Shown in pieces: positions 23,964 to 30,892 of a stretch of 45,556 nucleotides of DNA. Position 1 is the first letter of the stretch, and each line of letters begins with the position of its first letter. The DNA is taken from the NCBI GenBank assembly GCA_963169665.1, contig CAUJET010000048.1, forward strand, positions 1 through 45,556. The letters are read 5' to 3'. Origin of the DNA: Actinomycetota bacterium (GTDB lineage: Bacteria > Actinomycetota > Acidimicrobiia > Acidimicrobiales > Ilumatobacteraceae). The notes beneath the pieces were generated by a model. That model ran no database searches. It was not told where the DNA came from and saw only the letters and a list, made by a program, of their open reading frames with translations. The translations under genes were made by a program, and so were the position numbers.

Positions 23964-23968
23964 CGTCG

Positions 23969-25942
23969 TCAGCTGACGGCGACCTGCTCGGCGATCTCGG
24001 CCAGCACGCGGCGCACGAACTCGTCGAGCGGCACGTTGCGCTCGACGTCGCCACCGCGCGGGTTCACGCCGAGCGTGGTGTTGGCCACGTCGTCGTCGCC
24101 GACCACCAACACGTACGGGATCTTGTCGAGCTTCGCGGCGCGGATGCGCTTGCCGAGCTGGTCGCTCGAGTCGATCAGGTCGACACGCAGACCGGCGGCC
24201 TTCAGCTTCGCCACGACGTCCTGCGCGTACGGCTCGTGCGCGTCGGCGACGGGCAGTACCCGGGCCTGCAGCGGCGACATCCACGTGGGGAACGCACCCG
24301 CGTAGTGCTCGAGCAGCACACCGAAGAAGCGCTCGACCGAACCGAACAGGGCGCGGTGCAACATGATCGGCCGGTGCCGGGCGTTGTCCGCGCCGACGTA
24401 CTCGAGCTGGAACCGCTCGGGCAGGTTGAAGTCGTACTGGATGGTGCTCAGCTGCCACTTGCGACCGATCGCGTCCTGCACGTCGATGTCGATCTTGGGA
24501 CCGTAGAAGGCGGCGTCGCCCTCCTTGATCTTGTACTCGAGGCCGTACTTCTCGAGCGCCTGGCGCAGCGCGTCGGTGGCGGCGTCCCACGCCTCGTCGG
24601 TGCCGACGTACTTCTTCGGGTCCTTCGTCGACAGGTTGGCCGTGAAGTCGGTGAAGCCGAATGCACGCAGCACGCTCATGACGAAGTCGAGCAGCGACGC
24701 GATCTCGTCGGCCGCCTGATCTTCGGTGCAGTAGATGTGGCTGTCGTCCTGCGTGAAGCCACGGATCCGCATCAGGCCGTGCAGCGTGCCGGCGCGCTCG
24801 TAGCGGTACACGTTGCCGAGCTCGAACAGCCGCAGCGGCAGTTCGCGATAGCTGCGCTGCCTGCCTCGGAAGATCAGGCAGTGCATCGGGCAGTTCATCG
24901 GCTTCATGTAGTACGTGCCGTTGTCCATCTCCATGGGCGGGTACATGCCGTCCTTGTAGAAGTCGAGGTGACCCGACGTCTGGAACAGCTGGCCGTTGGC
25001 GAGGTGCGGTGTGAACACGAACTGATAGCCGCCGTTGGTGTGGCGCTCGCGGCTGTAGTCCTCCATCAGCTTGCGGACGATGGCGCCCTTGGGGTGCCAC
25101 ACCGCGAGGCCACCGCCGAGCTCGCTCGGGAAGCTGAGCAAGTCGAGCTCGGTGGCCAGCTTGCGGTGGTCGCGCTTCTCGGCCTCCTCGAGTCGGTGGA
25201 GGTGCTCCTCGAGCGCGCTCTTGCTCTCCCAGGCCGTGCCGTAGATGCGCTGGAGCATCGGGCCCTTCTCGTTGCCTCGCCAGTAGGCGCCCGCAACCTT
25301 CATCAACTTGAAGTGGCCGAGGCGGCTGGTGGACGGCACGTGCGGGCCGCGACACAGGTCGACGAATTCAGGCGTGTTGCGGTACACGCTGATCGTCTCG
25401 CCGCCACCGATCTCGCCGCTGTCGTCGTCGTCGGCCGCGCCCGTGGACACCCGCTCGATGATCTCGCGCTTGTACGGCTGCTCGGCGAACACGTCGAGGG
25501 CCTCCGCCGCCGGCAGCTCGTCGCGCACGAAGGGCTGGTCGGCCTTGATGATCTCGCGCATGCGTGCGTCGATCGCATCGAGGTCGGCCTCGGTGAACGT
25601 GCGGCCGCCGGGCAGTTCGAAGTCGTAGTAGAAGCCGTCGTTGATGGCCGGTCCGATGGAGTACTTCGCGCCGGGGAACAACTGCGTGACGGCCTGGGCG
25701 AGCACGTGGGCCGTGGAGTGGCGCAGCACGTGGCGGCCGTCGTCGGAGTCGGCGGTGACGATCGCGACCTGGGCACCGTCGGGCAGTGACCGACCGAGAT
25801 CCCACTCCTCACCGTTGACGACTGCGGCGACCGCGGCCTTGGCGAGGCGTGAACCGATCGACGAGGCGACGTCCGCAGTGGTCGCGCCCTCGTCGTACGA
25901 GCGCTGCGAACCGTCTGGGAGGGAGATCGTGATCTGTGCCAT
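23969..25942 (-). CDS. thrS: Threonyl-tRNA synthetase
   Basis: A 657-residue class II synthetase charging tRNA-Thr. In order: TGS domain (1-60, ITISLPDGSQRSYDEG), the editing domain with HSTAHVLA, the catalytic core with MNCPMHCLIF (zinc-binding Cys), motif 2 around RYERAGTLHGLMRIRGFTQDD, the motif 3 region HRPIMLHRALFGSVERF, and the anticodon-binding domain (VLPVADAHEPYAQDV to the end). Length and order are standard. A TAGACT box lies 10 nt upstream of the ATG. It is the thrS end of the mycobacterial-like thrS/HIT/pgsA/patA block. Confidence 0.97.
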   Translation of the reverse strand: MAQITISLPDGSQRSYDEGATTADVASSIGSRLAKAAVAAVVNGEEWDLGRSLPDGAQVAIVTADSDDGRHVLRHSTAHVLAQAVTQLFPGAKYSIGPAINDGFYYDFELPGGRTFTEADLDAIDARMREIIKADQPFVRDELPAAEALDVFAEQPYKREIIERVSTGAADDDDSGEIGGGETISVYRNTPEFVDLCRGPHVPSTSRLGHFKLMKVAGAYWRGNEKGPMLQRIYGTAWESKSALEEHLHRLEEAEKRDHRKLATELDLLSFPSELGGGLAVWHPKGAIVRKLMEDYSRERHTNGGYQFVFTPHLANGQLFQTSGHLDFYKDGMYPPMEMDNGTYYMKPMNCPMHCLIFRGRQRSYRELPLRLFELGNVYRYERAGTLHGLMRIRGFTQDDSHIYCTEDQAADEIASLLDFVMSVLRAFGFTDFTANLSTKDPKKYVGTDEAWDAATDALRQALEKYGLEYKIKEGDAAFYGPKIDIDVQDAIGRKWQLSTIQYDFNLPERFQLEYVGADNARHRPIMLHRALFGSVERFFGVLLEHYAGAFPTWMSPLQARVLPVADAHEPYAQDVVAKLKAAGLRVDLIDSSDQLGKRIRAAKLDKIPYVLVVGDDDVANTTLGVNPRGGDVERNVPLDEFVRRVLAEIAEQVAVS

Positions 25943-25952
25943 AGCACCGGAA

Positions 25953-25958
25953 AGTCTA
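25953..25958 (-). promoter_or_regulatory. Candidate -10 box (TAGACT) for thrS
   Basis: Minus-strand hexamer 10 nt before the thrS ATG, giving a leader of only a few nucleotides. I see no T-box-like leader: the 137-bp space to plsC is too short for one. Confidence 0.4.
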
Positions 25959-26079
25959 CGAGCGCGACCCTGCCGACAGCGGGAGGGTTATGGAGCGCTC
26001 ACCGGATTCACACCGTTGAGCAGGTCGAACGTTCACCCGGACGCCACCTTCCCGCGCCCGCCGACCGCCGACGTGGCGT

Positions 26080-26841
26080 TCAGCTGGCAGCGGCCCCGGC
26101 CATCTCGTGCATCATCGGGTGCTCGTCACCGACATGTGCGACCTTGGCCACCTCGGGCACCGGCTCGGCATCGGCGGACTTACCGGCGTACACGTTGCGG
26201 TACTCCTGGCCGGTGAGCTCACGGATCTCGAACATCAGCTCGTCGGTGATCTGACGCAGCACCCGGTGGTCGTCGGCGCGGTCGCGGTAGCGCTCGACCT
26301 TGATCGGCCGTCCGATCTTGATGGAGCAGTCGAGGCGCACCTTCGGCAGCTTGGCGTCGGGCGGCTGGATCTCACGCGTGCCGACGACGCCGACCGGGAA
26401 GATCGGGCATCCGACCTTCAGCGCCAGCCGGGCGGCGCCGGTGCGGCCCTTGTAGAGGTAGCCGTCGCGGCTGCGGGTGCCTTCGGGGAAGATGCCGAAC
26501 AGCTCGCCGCGGCGCAGCACGCGCTCGGCGGTGTCGAGCGCGGCCTGACTCTTGTCGCCACCAGCCCGGTCGATGGGGATCATGCCCATGGCCGGGAAGA
26601 TGAACTTGGTCTTCCACGAGTCCATGTACTCGGCCTTGCCGACGAAGCTGATGTTGCGGGGCACGTGCAGCATCAAGAAGGCGCTGTCGAGGAAGCTGAT
26701 GTGGTTGGGACACAGGATCGCGGGCCCGCTCTCGGGCAACCGGTCGAACCCTTCCAGCTCGAAGTTCCACAACCGGTTCGACACCGGCCGGGCAACCCGA
26801 CGGAAACGGGTCTGCAGCTTGCCTGCACCTTCGGCGTTCAT
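26080..26841 (-). CDS. plsC: 1-acyl-sn-glycerol-3-phosphate acyltransferase (PlsC family)
   Basis: A 253-residue acyltransferase of phospholipid synthesis. The acyltransferase motifs are NHISFLD (NHX4D), FPEGTRSRDG and an intervening VGKAEYMDSW/IPIDRAGGDKS block. Its position beside the PIM and WS/DGAT genes fits membrane and storage lipid supply. The start is placed at the ATG at 26841, 9 nt after a GGGAGGG purine run. An upstream in-frame ATG at 26907 would add 22 Arg-rich residues. The C-terminal 40 residues are Glu/His-rich and unconserved. Confidence 0.9.
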   Translation of the reverse strand: MNAEGAGKLQTRFRRVARPVSNRLWNFELEGFDRLPESGPAILCPNHISFLDSAFLMLHVPRNISFVGKAEYMDSWKTKFIFPAMGMIPIDRAGGDKSQAALDTAERVLRRGELFGIFPEGTRSRDGYLYKGRTGAARLALKVGCPIFPVGVVGTREIQPPDAKLPKVRLDCSIKIGRPIKVERYRDRADDHRVLRQITDELMFEIRELTGQEYRNVYAGKSADAEPVPEVAKVAHVGDEHPMMHEMAGAAAS

Positions 26842-26929
26842 CGCTTCGGCCCTCCCTTCCCGTGCCCGCTGCGGCGGTGACACCCCCCGGATGGAGTGCC
26901 GATACACGCAACGTCGCAGGCAGACAGTA

Positions 26930-26987
26930 GTCGACGAAGTCGACGTCCTGTAAGACAGGAAACCGATTTCATGTGAATGGCATGTGA
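26930..26987. promoter_or_regulatory. Cluster of short repeats upstream of plsC
   Basis: The 222-bp space between plsC and mshC holds three ordered motifs: GTCGAC twice (26930-26935 and 26939-26944), a perfect 15-bp dyad TCCTGT-AAG-ACAGGA (26946-26960), and a direct repeat CATGTGA (26970-26976 and 26981-26987) on an 11-bp pitch. They lie about 90-145 nt upstream of the plsC start. The dyad looks like an operator half-site pair for a dimeric repressor. No specific regulator is identified. Confidence 0.4.
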
Positions 26988-27063
26988 CACGGGGATGACC
27001 ACGGCGCGCGGTGCCCCGACCGCAGGTCGGGGCAGTGTCGACGAGGCCCGCCCGACCCTCGGT

Positions 27064-28188
27064 TCAGAGGTCGACGCCGAGGAGCGCCGCTGCCGACGAC
27101 ACGCCCACGCCCGCGGTGGCTGCGGCATCGCTGGCCGCGATCGCCCCGGGAGTGTTCAGGTCGTCGTCGAGGGCGGCCCGCACATCGGCCAGCACCGACA
27201 CGTCGTCGGCACCTCCGGCCGACGCCGCCGACCACGACTCGAGCCGATCGCGGTTGCGCGGCATGAGGGTGTCGTCCCACTCCCACTCGTAGCGGTAGTG
27301 GTGCTCGATGATGCCGAGGCGGATGGACCGCGGGTCCCACTCGGTGCGCAGCTTGTCGACGAACACGAGGTTGCCGAGGCTCTTCGACATCTTGTGGCCA
27401 TCCATGTACACCATCGCCACGTGCATCCAGTGCTTGACGAAGGCCTCGCCGGTCGCTGCCTCGCTCTGGGCCCGTTCGCACTCGTGGTGCGGGAAGATCA
27501 GGTCGCTGCCGCCGCCGTGGAGGTCGATCGTCGAGCCGAGCTCGCGGAGCGCGAGGGCGCTGCACTCGATGTGCCAGCCAGGGCGGCCGGCACCCCACAG
27601 GGTGTCCCAGCTCGGCTCGTCGTCGGCCGACGGGTGCCACAGCACGAAGTCGAGCGGATCGCGCTTGTTGGGATCCTCGACGTTGCCGCCGCGCTGCTTG
27701 GCGAACTCGATCATCTGCTCACGTGAGTAGTGACTCACCGACCCGAACGACGGGAACTTCGAGACGTCGAAGTAGACGCTGCCACCGGCGACGTAGGCGT
27801 ACCCCCGGTCGAGCACCATGCCGATGAAGCCGCGGATGTCGGGGATCGCCGACGACGCACGAGGCGTGGAGTACACCGGCAGCGCGTTGAGCGCAGTCAT
27901 GTCGCGCTCGAACCGGGCCTCTTCACCGGCCGCCAGGTCGAGGTAGTGCACCCCGAGTTCACGCGCCTTGGCGAACAGCGGGTCGTCGACGTCGGTGACG
28001 TTGCGAACGCACTTCACCGTGTGGCCCAGATCGATGAGGCGCCGCTGCAGCACGTCGTAGGTGATGAACGTGGCTGCATGGCCGAGGTGCGTGGCGTCGT
28101 ACGGGGTGATGCCGCAGGTGTACATGAGCACCTGTTCCCCCGGTTCGAACGCCACCACGGACCGCCGAGCGGTGTCGTAGAGCTGCAT
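27064..28188 (-). CDS. mshC: L-cysteine:1D-myo-inositol 2-amino-2-deoxy-glucopyranoside ligase (mycothiol ligase)
   Basis: MshC joins cysteine to glucosaminyl-inositol with ATP, the penultimate step to mycothiol, the main thiol of many actinobacteria. The 374-residue product is a cysteinyl-tRNA-synthetase paralogue. TCGITPYDATHLGHAAT carries the zinc-ligand Cys (C25) and the HIGH-like HLGH. Further motifs are NVTDVDDPLF, the zinc site WHIECSAL/FPHHE, and DGHKMSKSLGNLV. It ends at ADVRAALDDDLNTPGAIAA/ALLGVDL with no tRNA anticodon-binding domain. CysS is normally about 460 residues, so the length and the ending near ALLGV-x-L support MshC. It follows the F420-type reductase by 3 nt. Confidence 0.88.
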   Translation of the reverse strand: MQLYDTARRSVVAFEPGEQVLMYTCGITPYDATHLGHAATFITYDVLQRRLIDLGHTVKCVRNVTDVDDPLFAKARELGVHYLDLAAGEEARFERDMTALNALPVYSTPRASSAIPDIRGFIGMVLDRGYAYVAGGSVYFDVSKFPSFGSVSHYSREQMIEFAKQRGGNVEDPNKRDPLDFVLWHPSADDEPSWDTLWGAGRPGWHIECSALALRELGSTIDLHGGGSDLIFPHHECERAQSEAATGEAFVKHWMHVAMVYMDGHKMSKSLGNLVFVDKLRTEWDPRSIRLGIIEHHYRYEWEWDDTLMPRNRDRLESWSAASAGGADDVSVLADVRAALDDDLNTPGAIAASDAAATAGVGVSSAAALLGVDL

Positions 28189-28191
28189 ACG

Positions 28192-28869
28192 TCAGGCCTG
28201 CAACGCCCGGGGATCGCGCTTGATTCCGGTGAGTTTCGGAGCGACGCGCGTCTTGTACCGGACGTTCAACTGCAGCAGCACCGCGGTGAACGCCTCGATC
28301 GCAGTCGCGTTCGACAGCTCACCGGCGTCGAGCGGGCGACAGCCGGGGATCTTGGCCACCATCTCGCTGATGGTGCGCACCGCGTCCTTGTCGTCGCCGC
28401 AGATCAACACGTCGGAGTCGATCGGCTCGCCGAGGTGACCCAACTCGGTGGCGGGCAGGTGATGGAACGCCGCCACCACGCGTGCCTTCGGCACCGCGGC
28501 CTGCACGTGGGCGGCCACACTGCCGCGAGGCGGCACGAGCGGCTGGAACTCGTGACCGACCCGCACGAGGGCGTTGGCCATGCTGACCACCACCTTGCCT
28601 TCGAGCGCGGCTTCGTTCTCCTGCGCCGTCGTGGCGGCCGAATCCCACGGGGTGGCGATGACGACGACGTCGCAGTCGGCCGCCTGCGGGTTGTCGCCGT
28701 AGGAGAGCATCGACTCGATGTCGGGCCACTTCTGCACCATGCCGTCGCGGGCCTCCATGGCCCGGTACTTCGACCGTGACCCGATCACGACTTCGTAGCC
28801 GATCGACGCGAGACGGGCAGCCAGCGCGCTGCCGGCCGGCCCCGTTCCACCCAGAATCCCGATGCGCAT
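28192..28869 (-). CDS. F420-dependent NADP reductase (NpdG/Fno-like)
   Basis: A 225-residue Rossmann protein opening MRIGILGGTGPAGSALAARLASIGYEVVIGSRS, where the GGTGPAGSALA loop and GSRS are typical of F420H2:NADP oxidoreductases. CDVVVIATPWDSAATTAQ, VVVSMANAL and VVAAFHHLPATEL also fit. The enzyme passes hydride between F420H2 and NADP+ in the cytoplasm. It suggests the organism makes F420, in line with the LLM-type oxidoreductase at 9473. The ATG at 28869 lacks a strong ribosome site. It is cotranscribed with mshC, but there is no obvious pathway link. Confidence 0.85.
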   Translation of the reverse strand: MRIGILGGTGPAGSALAARLASIGYEVVIGSRSKYRAMEARDGMVQKWPDIESMLSYGDNPQAADCDVVVIATPWDSAATTAQENEAALEGKVVVSMANALVRVGHEFQPLVPPRGSVAAHVQAAVPKARVVAAFHHLPATELGHLGEPIDSDVLICGDDKDAVRTISEMVAKIPGCRPLDAGELSNATAIEAFTAVLLQLNVRYKTRVAPKLTGIKRDPRALQA

Positions 28870-28959
28870 CGGGACAGCCTTGCACACGCGCCCGTCGGCG
28901 CAGCAAGGAAGAACACCCGGGCCGATCGGAGGAGCGACCAGCGTCGATGCGTGCAGGAC

Positions 28960-28965
28960 TAGGTT
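28960..28965 (+). promoter_or_regulatory. Leaderless-type -10 box (TAGGTT) for the enoyl-ACP reductase
   Basis: Plus-strand hexamer exactly 7 nt before the ATG at 28973, in the 103-bp space divergent from the F420 reductase. No ribosome site is present. Confidence 0.55.
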
Positions 28966-28972
28966 GGCGCGC

Positions 28973-29743
28973 ATGGGTCTGCTCGAGGGGAAGAACATCG
29001 TCATCACCGGTGTGCTCACGGATGCGTCGCTCGCGTTCGGTGTGGCCACGCTGGCGCAGCAGGAAGGTGCGAACCTGATGCTCACCGGGGCCGGGCGGGC
29101 GCTCAGCCTCACCGAGCGCACGGCGCGCAAGCTGCCGACACCCGCGCCCGTGTACGAGCTCGACGTCACCAAGCCAGAGCATCTCGTGTCGGCCCGCGAT
29201 CAGGCCGCCGAGCACTTCGGTGGCCGGGTCGATGCCGTGCTGCACTCGATCGGGTTCGCGCCGGAGGTGTGCCTCGGCGACGACTTCATGGCGGCCACGT
29301 GGGACGACGTGCAGATCGCGATCAACATCTCGGCGTACTCCTACAAGGCGCTCGCCGATGCGTTCCTACCGTTGATGGGCACCGGCGGGGCGTTCGTGGG
29401 GCTCACGTTCGACAACACCGTCGCCTGGCCTGCGTACAACTGGATGGGCGTCGCGAAGAGTGCGCTCGAGAGCGTGAACCGCTACCTGGCCAAGGAACTC
29501 GGGCCGAAGGGCATCCGCTCGAACCTCATCGCTGCCGGACCGATCAAGACCATGGCCGCGAAGAGCATCCCCGGGTTCAAGAAGTTCGAGGACGTCTGGG
29601 ACGACCGCGCGCCGCTCGGCTGGGACGTCACCGACTCCTCCGCCGTGGCCAAGGCCTGCGTGGCGATGTTGAGCGACTGGTTCCCCGCCACGACGGGCTC
29701 GATGATCCACGTCGACGGCGGCTACCACGCCGTGGGTGCCTGA
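28973..29743 (+). CDS. fabI: Enoyl-[acyl-carrier-protein] reductase, InhA/FabI type
   Basis: A 256-residue NADH-dependent reductase of the last fatty-acid elongation step. The start MGLLEGKNIVITGVLTDASLAFGVA has the enoyl-reductase nucleotide loop, and LHSIGFAPE and NISAYSYKALADAFLP follow. The catalytic Tyr-x6-Lys is Y155 and K162 in AYNWMGVAKSALESVNRYLAKELGPKGIRSN, then LIAAGPIKTMAAKSI. The PAYNWM block, LLSDWFPATTG ending and RAPLGW segment resemble mycobacterial InhA more than E. coli FabI. No mycolic-acid genes are visible here, so I take it as the housekeeping enzyme. Confidence 0.93.
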   Translation: MGLLEGKNIVITGVLTDASLAFGVATLAQQEGANLMLTGAGRALSLTERTARKLPTPAPVYELDVTKPEHLVSARDQAAEHFGGRVDAVLHSIGFAPEVCLGDDFMAATWDDVQIAINISAYSYKALADAFLPLMGTGGAFVGLTFDNTVAWPAYNWMGVAKSALESVNRYLAKELGPKGIRSNLIAAGPIKTMAAKSIPGFKKFEDVWDDRAPLGWDVTDSSAVAKACVAMLSDWFPATTGSMIHVDGGYHAVGA

Positions 29744-29778
29744 ACCCCTCCTGATCCGGTGGTCCCGGCCTGCTGACG

Positions 29779-29798
29779 GGCCGCCCGAACAGGCGGCC
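29779..29798 (+). terminator. Weak hairpin after fabI
   Basis: GGCCGCC and GGCGGCC pair over 7 bp around a 6-nt loop, 36 nt after the fabI stop. There is no T run, so termination is only suggested by position. Confidence 0.3.
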
Positions 29799-29907
29799 GG
29801 TGGTACTACGACCAAAGTGCACTGATCCTCCCGCGCCCATGGGGCGTGTCACTGGTGTTCGTCCCGCTCCCCGGATCCGCCGGGGGCCACCCGTACAGGA
29901 GATCATC

Positions 29908-30672
29908 ATGAAGAAGTCGCTCATCTGGGGTGCAGCAGGTATCGCCGTCGTCGGCTTCGGCATCCCCGCCTCGGCCACGTTCCTCGCGCCCCGTCCATCG
30001 ACCGTGCCGGCCACCGAGATCGTCGTGCCGCCGGCGAGCACCTCGCCGAGCACCTCCAGCACGCTGGTCACCTCCACCACCATCGCCACCGCCCCGACGA
30101 AGCAGACCTCGACCTCGCTCGACGACTCGGCGAGCCGCTCGGCGGCACCCGACAACAGCAGCGACGACAGCGTCCCGGGCGTGTCGGCACCGAGCAACAG
30201 CACCGACGACTCCGCTCCGGACAACTCGGCACTGGACAACTCCGCACCTGGCAACTCGGCACCTGGCAACTCCGCTCCTGACAACTCCGCTCCTGGCAAC
30301 TCCGCTCCTGACAACTCCGCTCCTGACAACTCCGCTCCTGACAACTCCGCTCCTGACAACTCCGCTCCTGACAACTCCACGGGGAACACCGTCGACGACA
30401 TCAGCGGACCGTGCGACGAGGCCGAGCATGCGAACGACCCGCGCTGCACCGGCGCCGCCGGTGGCGACGCCGACCACAACAGCGGTCAGGGCAACGGCAA
30501 CGGCCATCACGATGACGACGACGATCGCAGCAACAGCGGCCGAGGCAGCGACGACGACGACAGCGGTCGCGGTCGCGGGCGCAGCAATTCGAACAGCGGA
30601 TCCGGTTCCGACGACGGCGACGACAGCGGCTCCGACGACCACGGCAGCGGCGGCCACGGCTCCGACGACTGA
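29908..30672 (+). CDS. Secreted low-complexity acidic repeat protein
   Basis: A 254-residue protein with a signal peptide (MKKSLIWGAAGIAVVGFGIPASA) and no recognisable folded domain. After a Thr/Ser/Pro-rich stretch (20-70), an array of (D/G)NSAP pentapeptides covers about residues 105-159. A short Cys pair follows (GPCDEAEHANDPRCTG), and then a tail of about 75 residues rich in Asp, Ser, Gly and His (GHHDDDDD, GSDDDDSGRGRGRSNSNS), which might bind cations. An AGGAG site supports the ATG at 29908. A paralogous role to a stalk, sheath or biofilm-type protein is possible, but there is no evidence for it. Confidence 0.75.
   Translation: MKKSLIWGAAGIAVVGFGIPASATFLAPRPSTVPATEIVVPPASTSPSTSSTLVTSTTIATAPTKQTSTSLDDSASRSAAPDNSSDDSVPGVSAPSNSTDDSAPDNSALDNSAPGNSAPGNSAPDNSAPGNSAPDNSAPDNSAPDNSAPDNSAPDNSTGNTVDDISGPCDEAEHANDPRCTGAAGGDADHNSGQGNGNGHHDDDDDRSNSGRGSDDDDSGRGRGRSNSNSGSGSDDGDDSGSDDHGSGGHGSDD
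30220..30384 (+). repeat. 15-bp coding minisatellite, 11 units
   Basis: Eleven consecutive 15-bp units of the type GACAACTCCGCTCCT encode DNSAL, DNSAP, GNSAP, GNSAP, DNSAP, GNSAP, four DNSAP and a final DNSTG. The six units from about 30280 onward are nearly identical at the DNA level, whereas the first five use other Ser, Ala and Pro codons. That points to recent expansion at the 3' side. Length changes would stay in frame. Confidence 0.85.
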
Positions 30673-30892
30673 CCTCGCCGGCGTCGTCTCATGATGTGCG
30701 GCCTGCCTGCCGCACCCATCAGCCACTCGCACCCGATCCTCCGCCGCCGGTTCCTCGCCCGCTGCCGGTGGTGGAGCCGGGAACGGGTGGCCGATGGCGT
30801 TTTCCACCGGTGGTCGGGAGTCACAGTGCTGCTGACCTGGTGCGACGCGCCGGGAGGTCAAGGCGGACAGCTCTGCGGCCGATACCTCTGGC

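Noticed and set aside
25943..26079. T-box riboswitch or tRNA-like leader upstream of thrS
   Set aside because: A -10 box lies 10 nt before the start, and the space is too short for specifier and antiterminator stems. No conserved T-box sequence is seen.
27064..28188. Cysteinyl-tRNA synthetase CysS
   Set aside because: The protein is about 90 residues too short, lacks the anticodon-binding region, and matches MshC-type segments better.
29744..29907. Response-regulator binding site (TACTACGACCAAAGT at about 29804-29818) before the secreted repeat protein
   Set aside because: It faintly resembles LuxR/NarL-type boxes, but the dyad is too imperfect and there is no second copy in the window.
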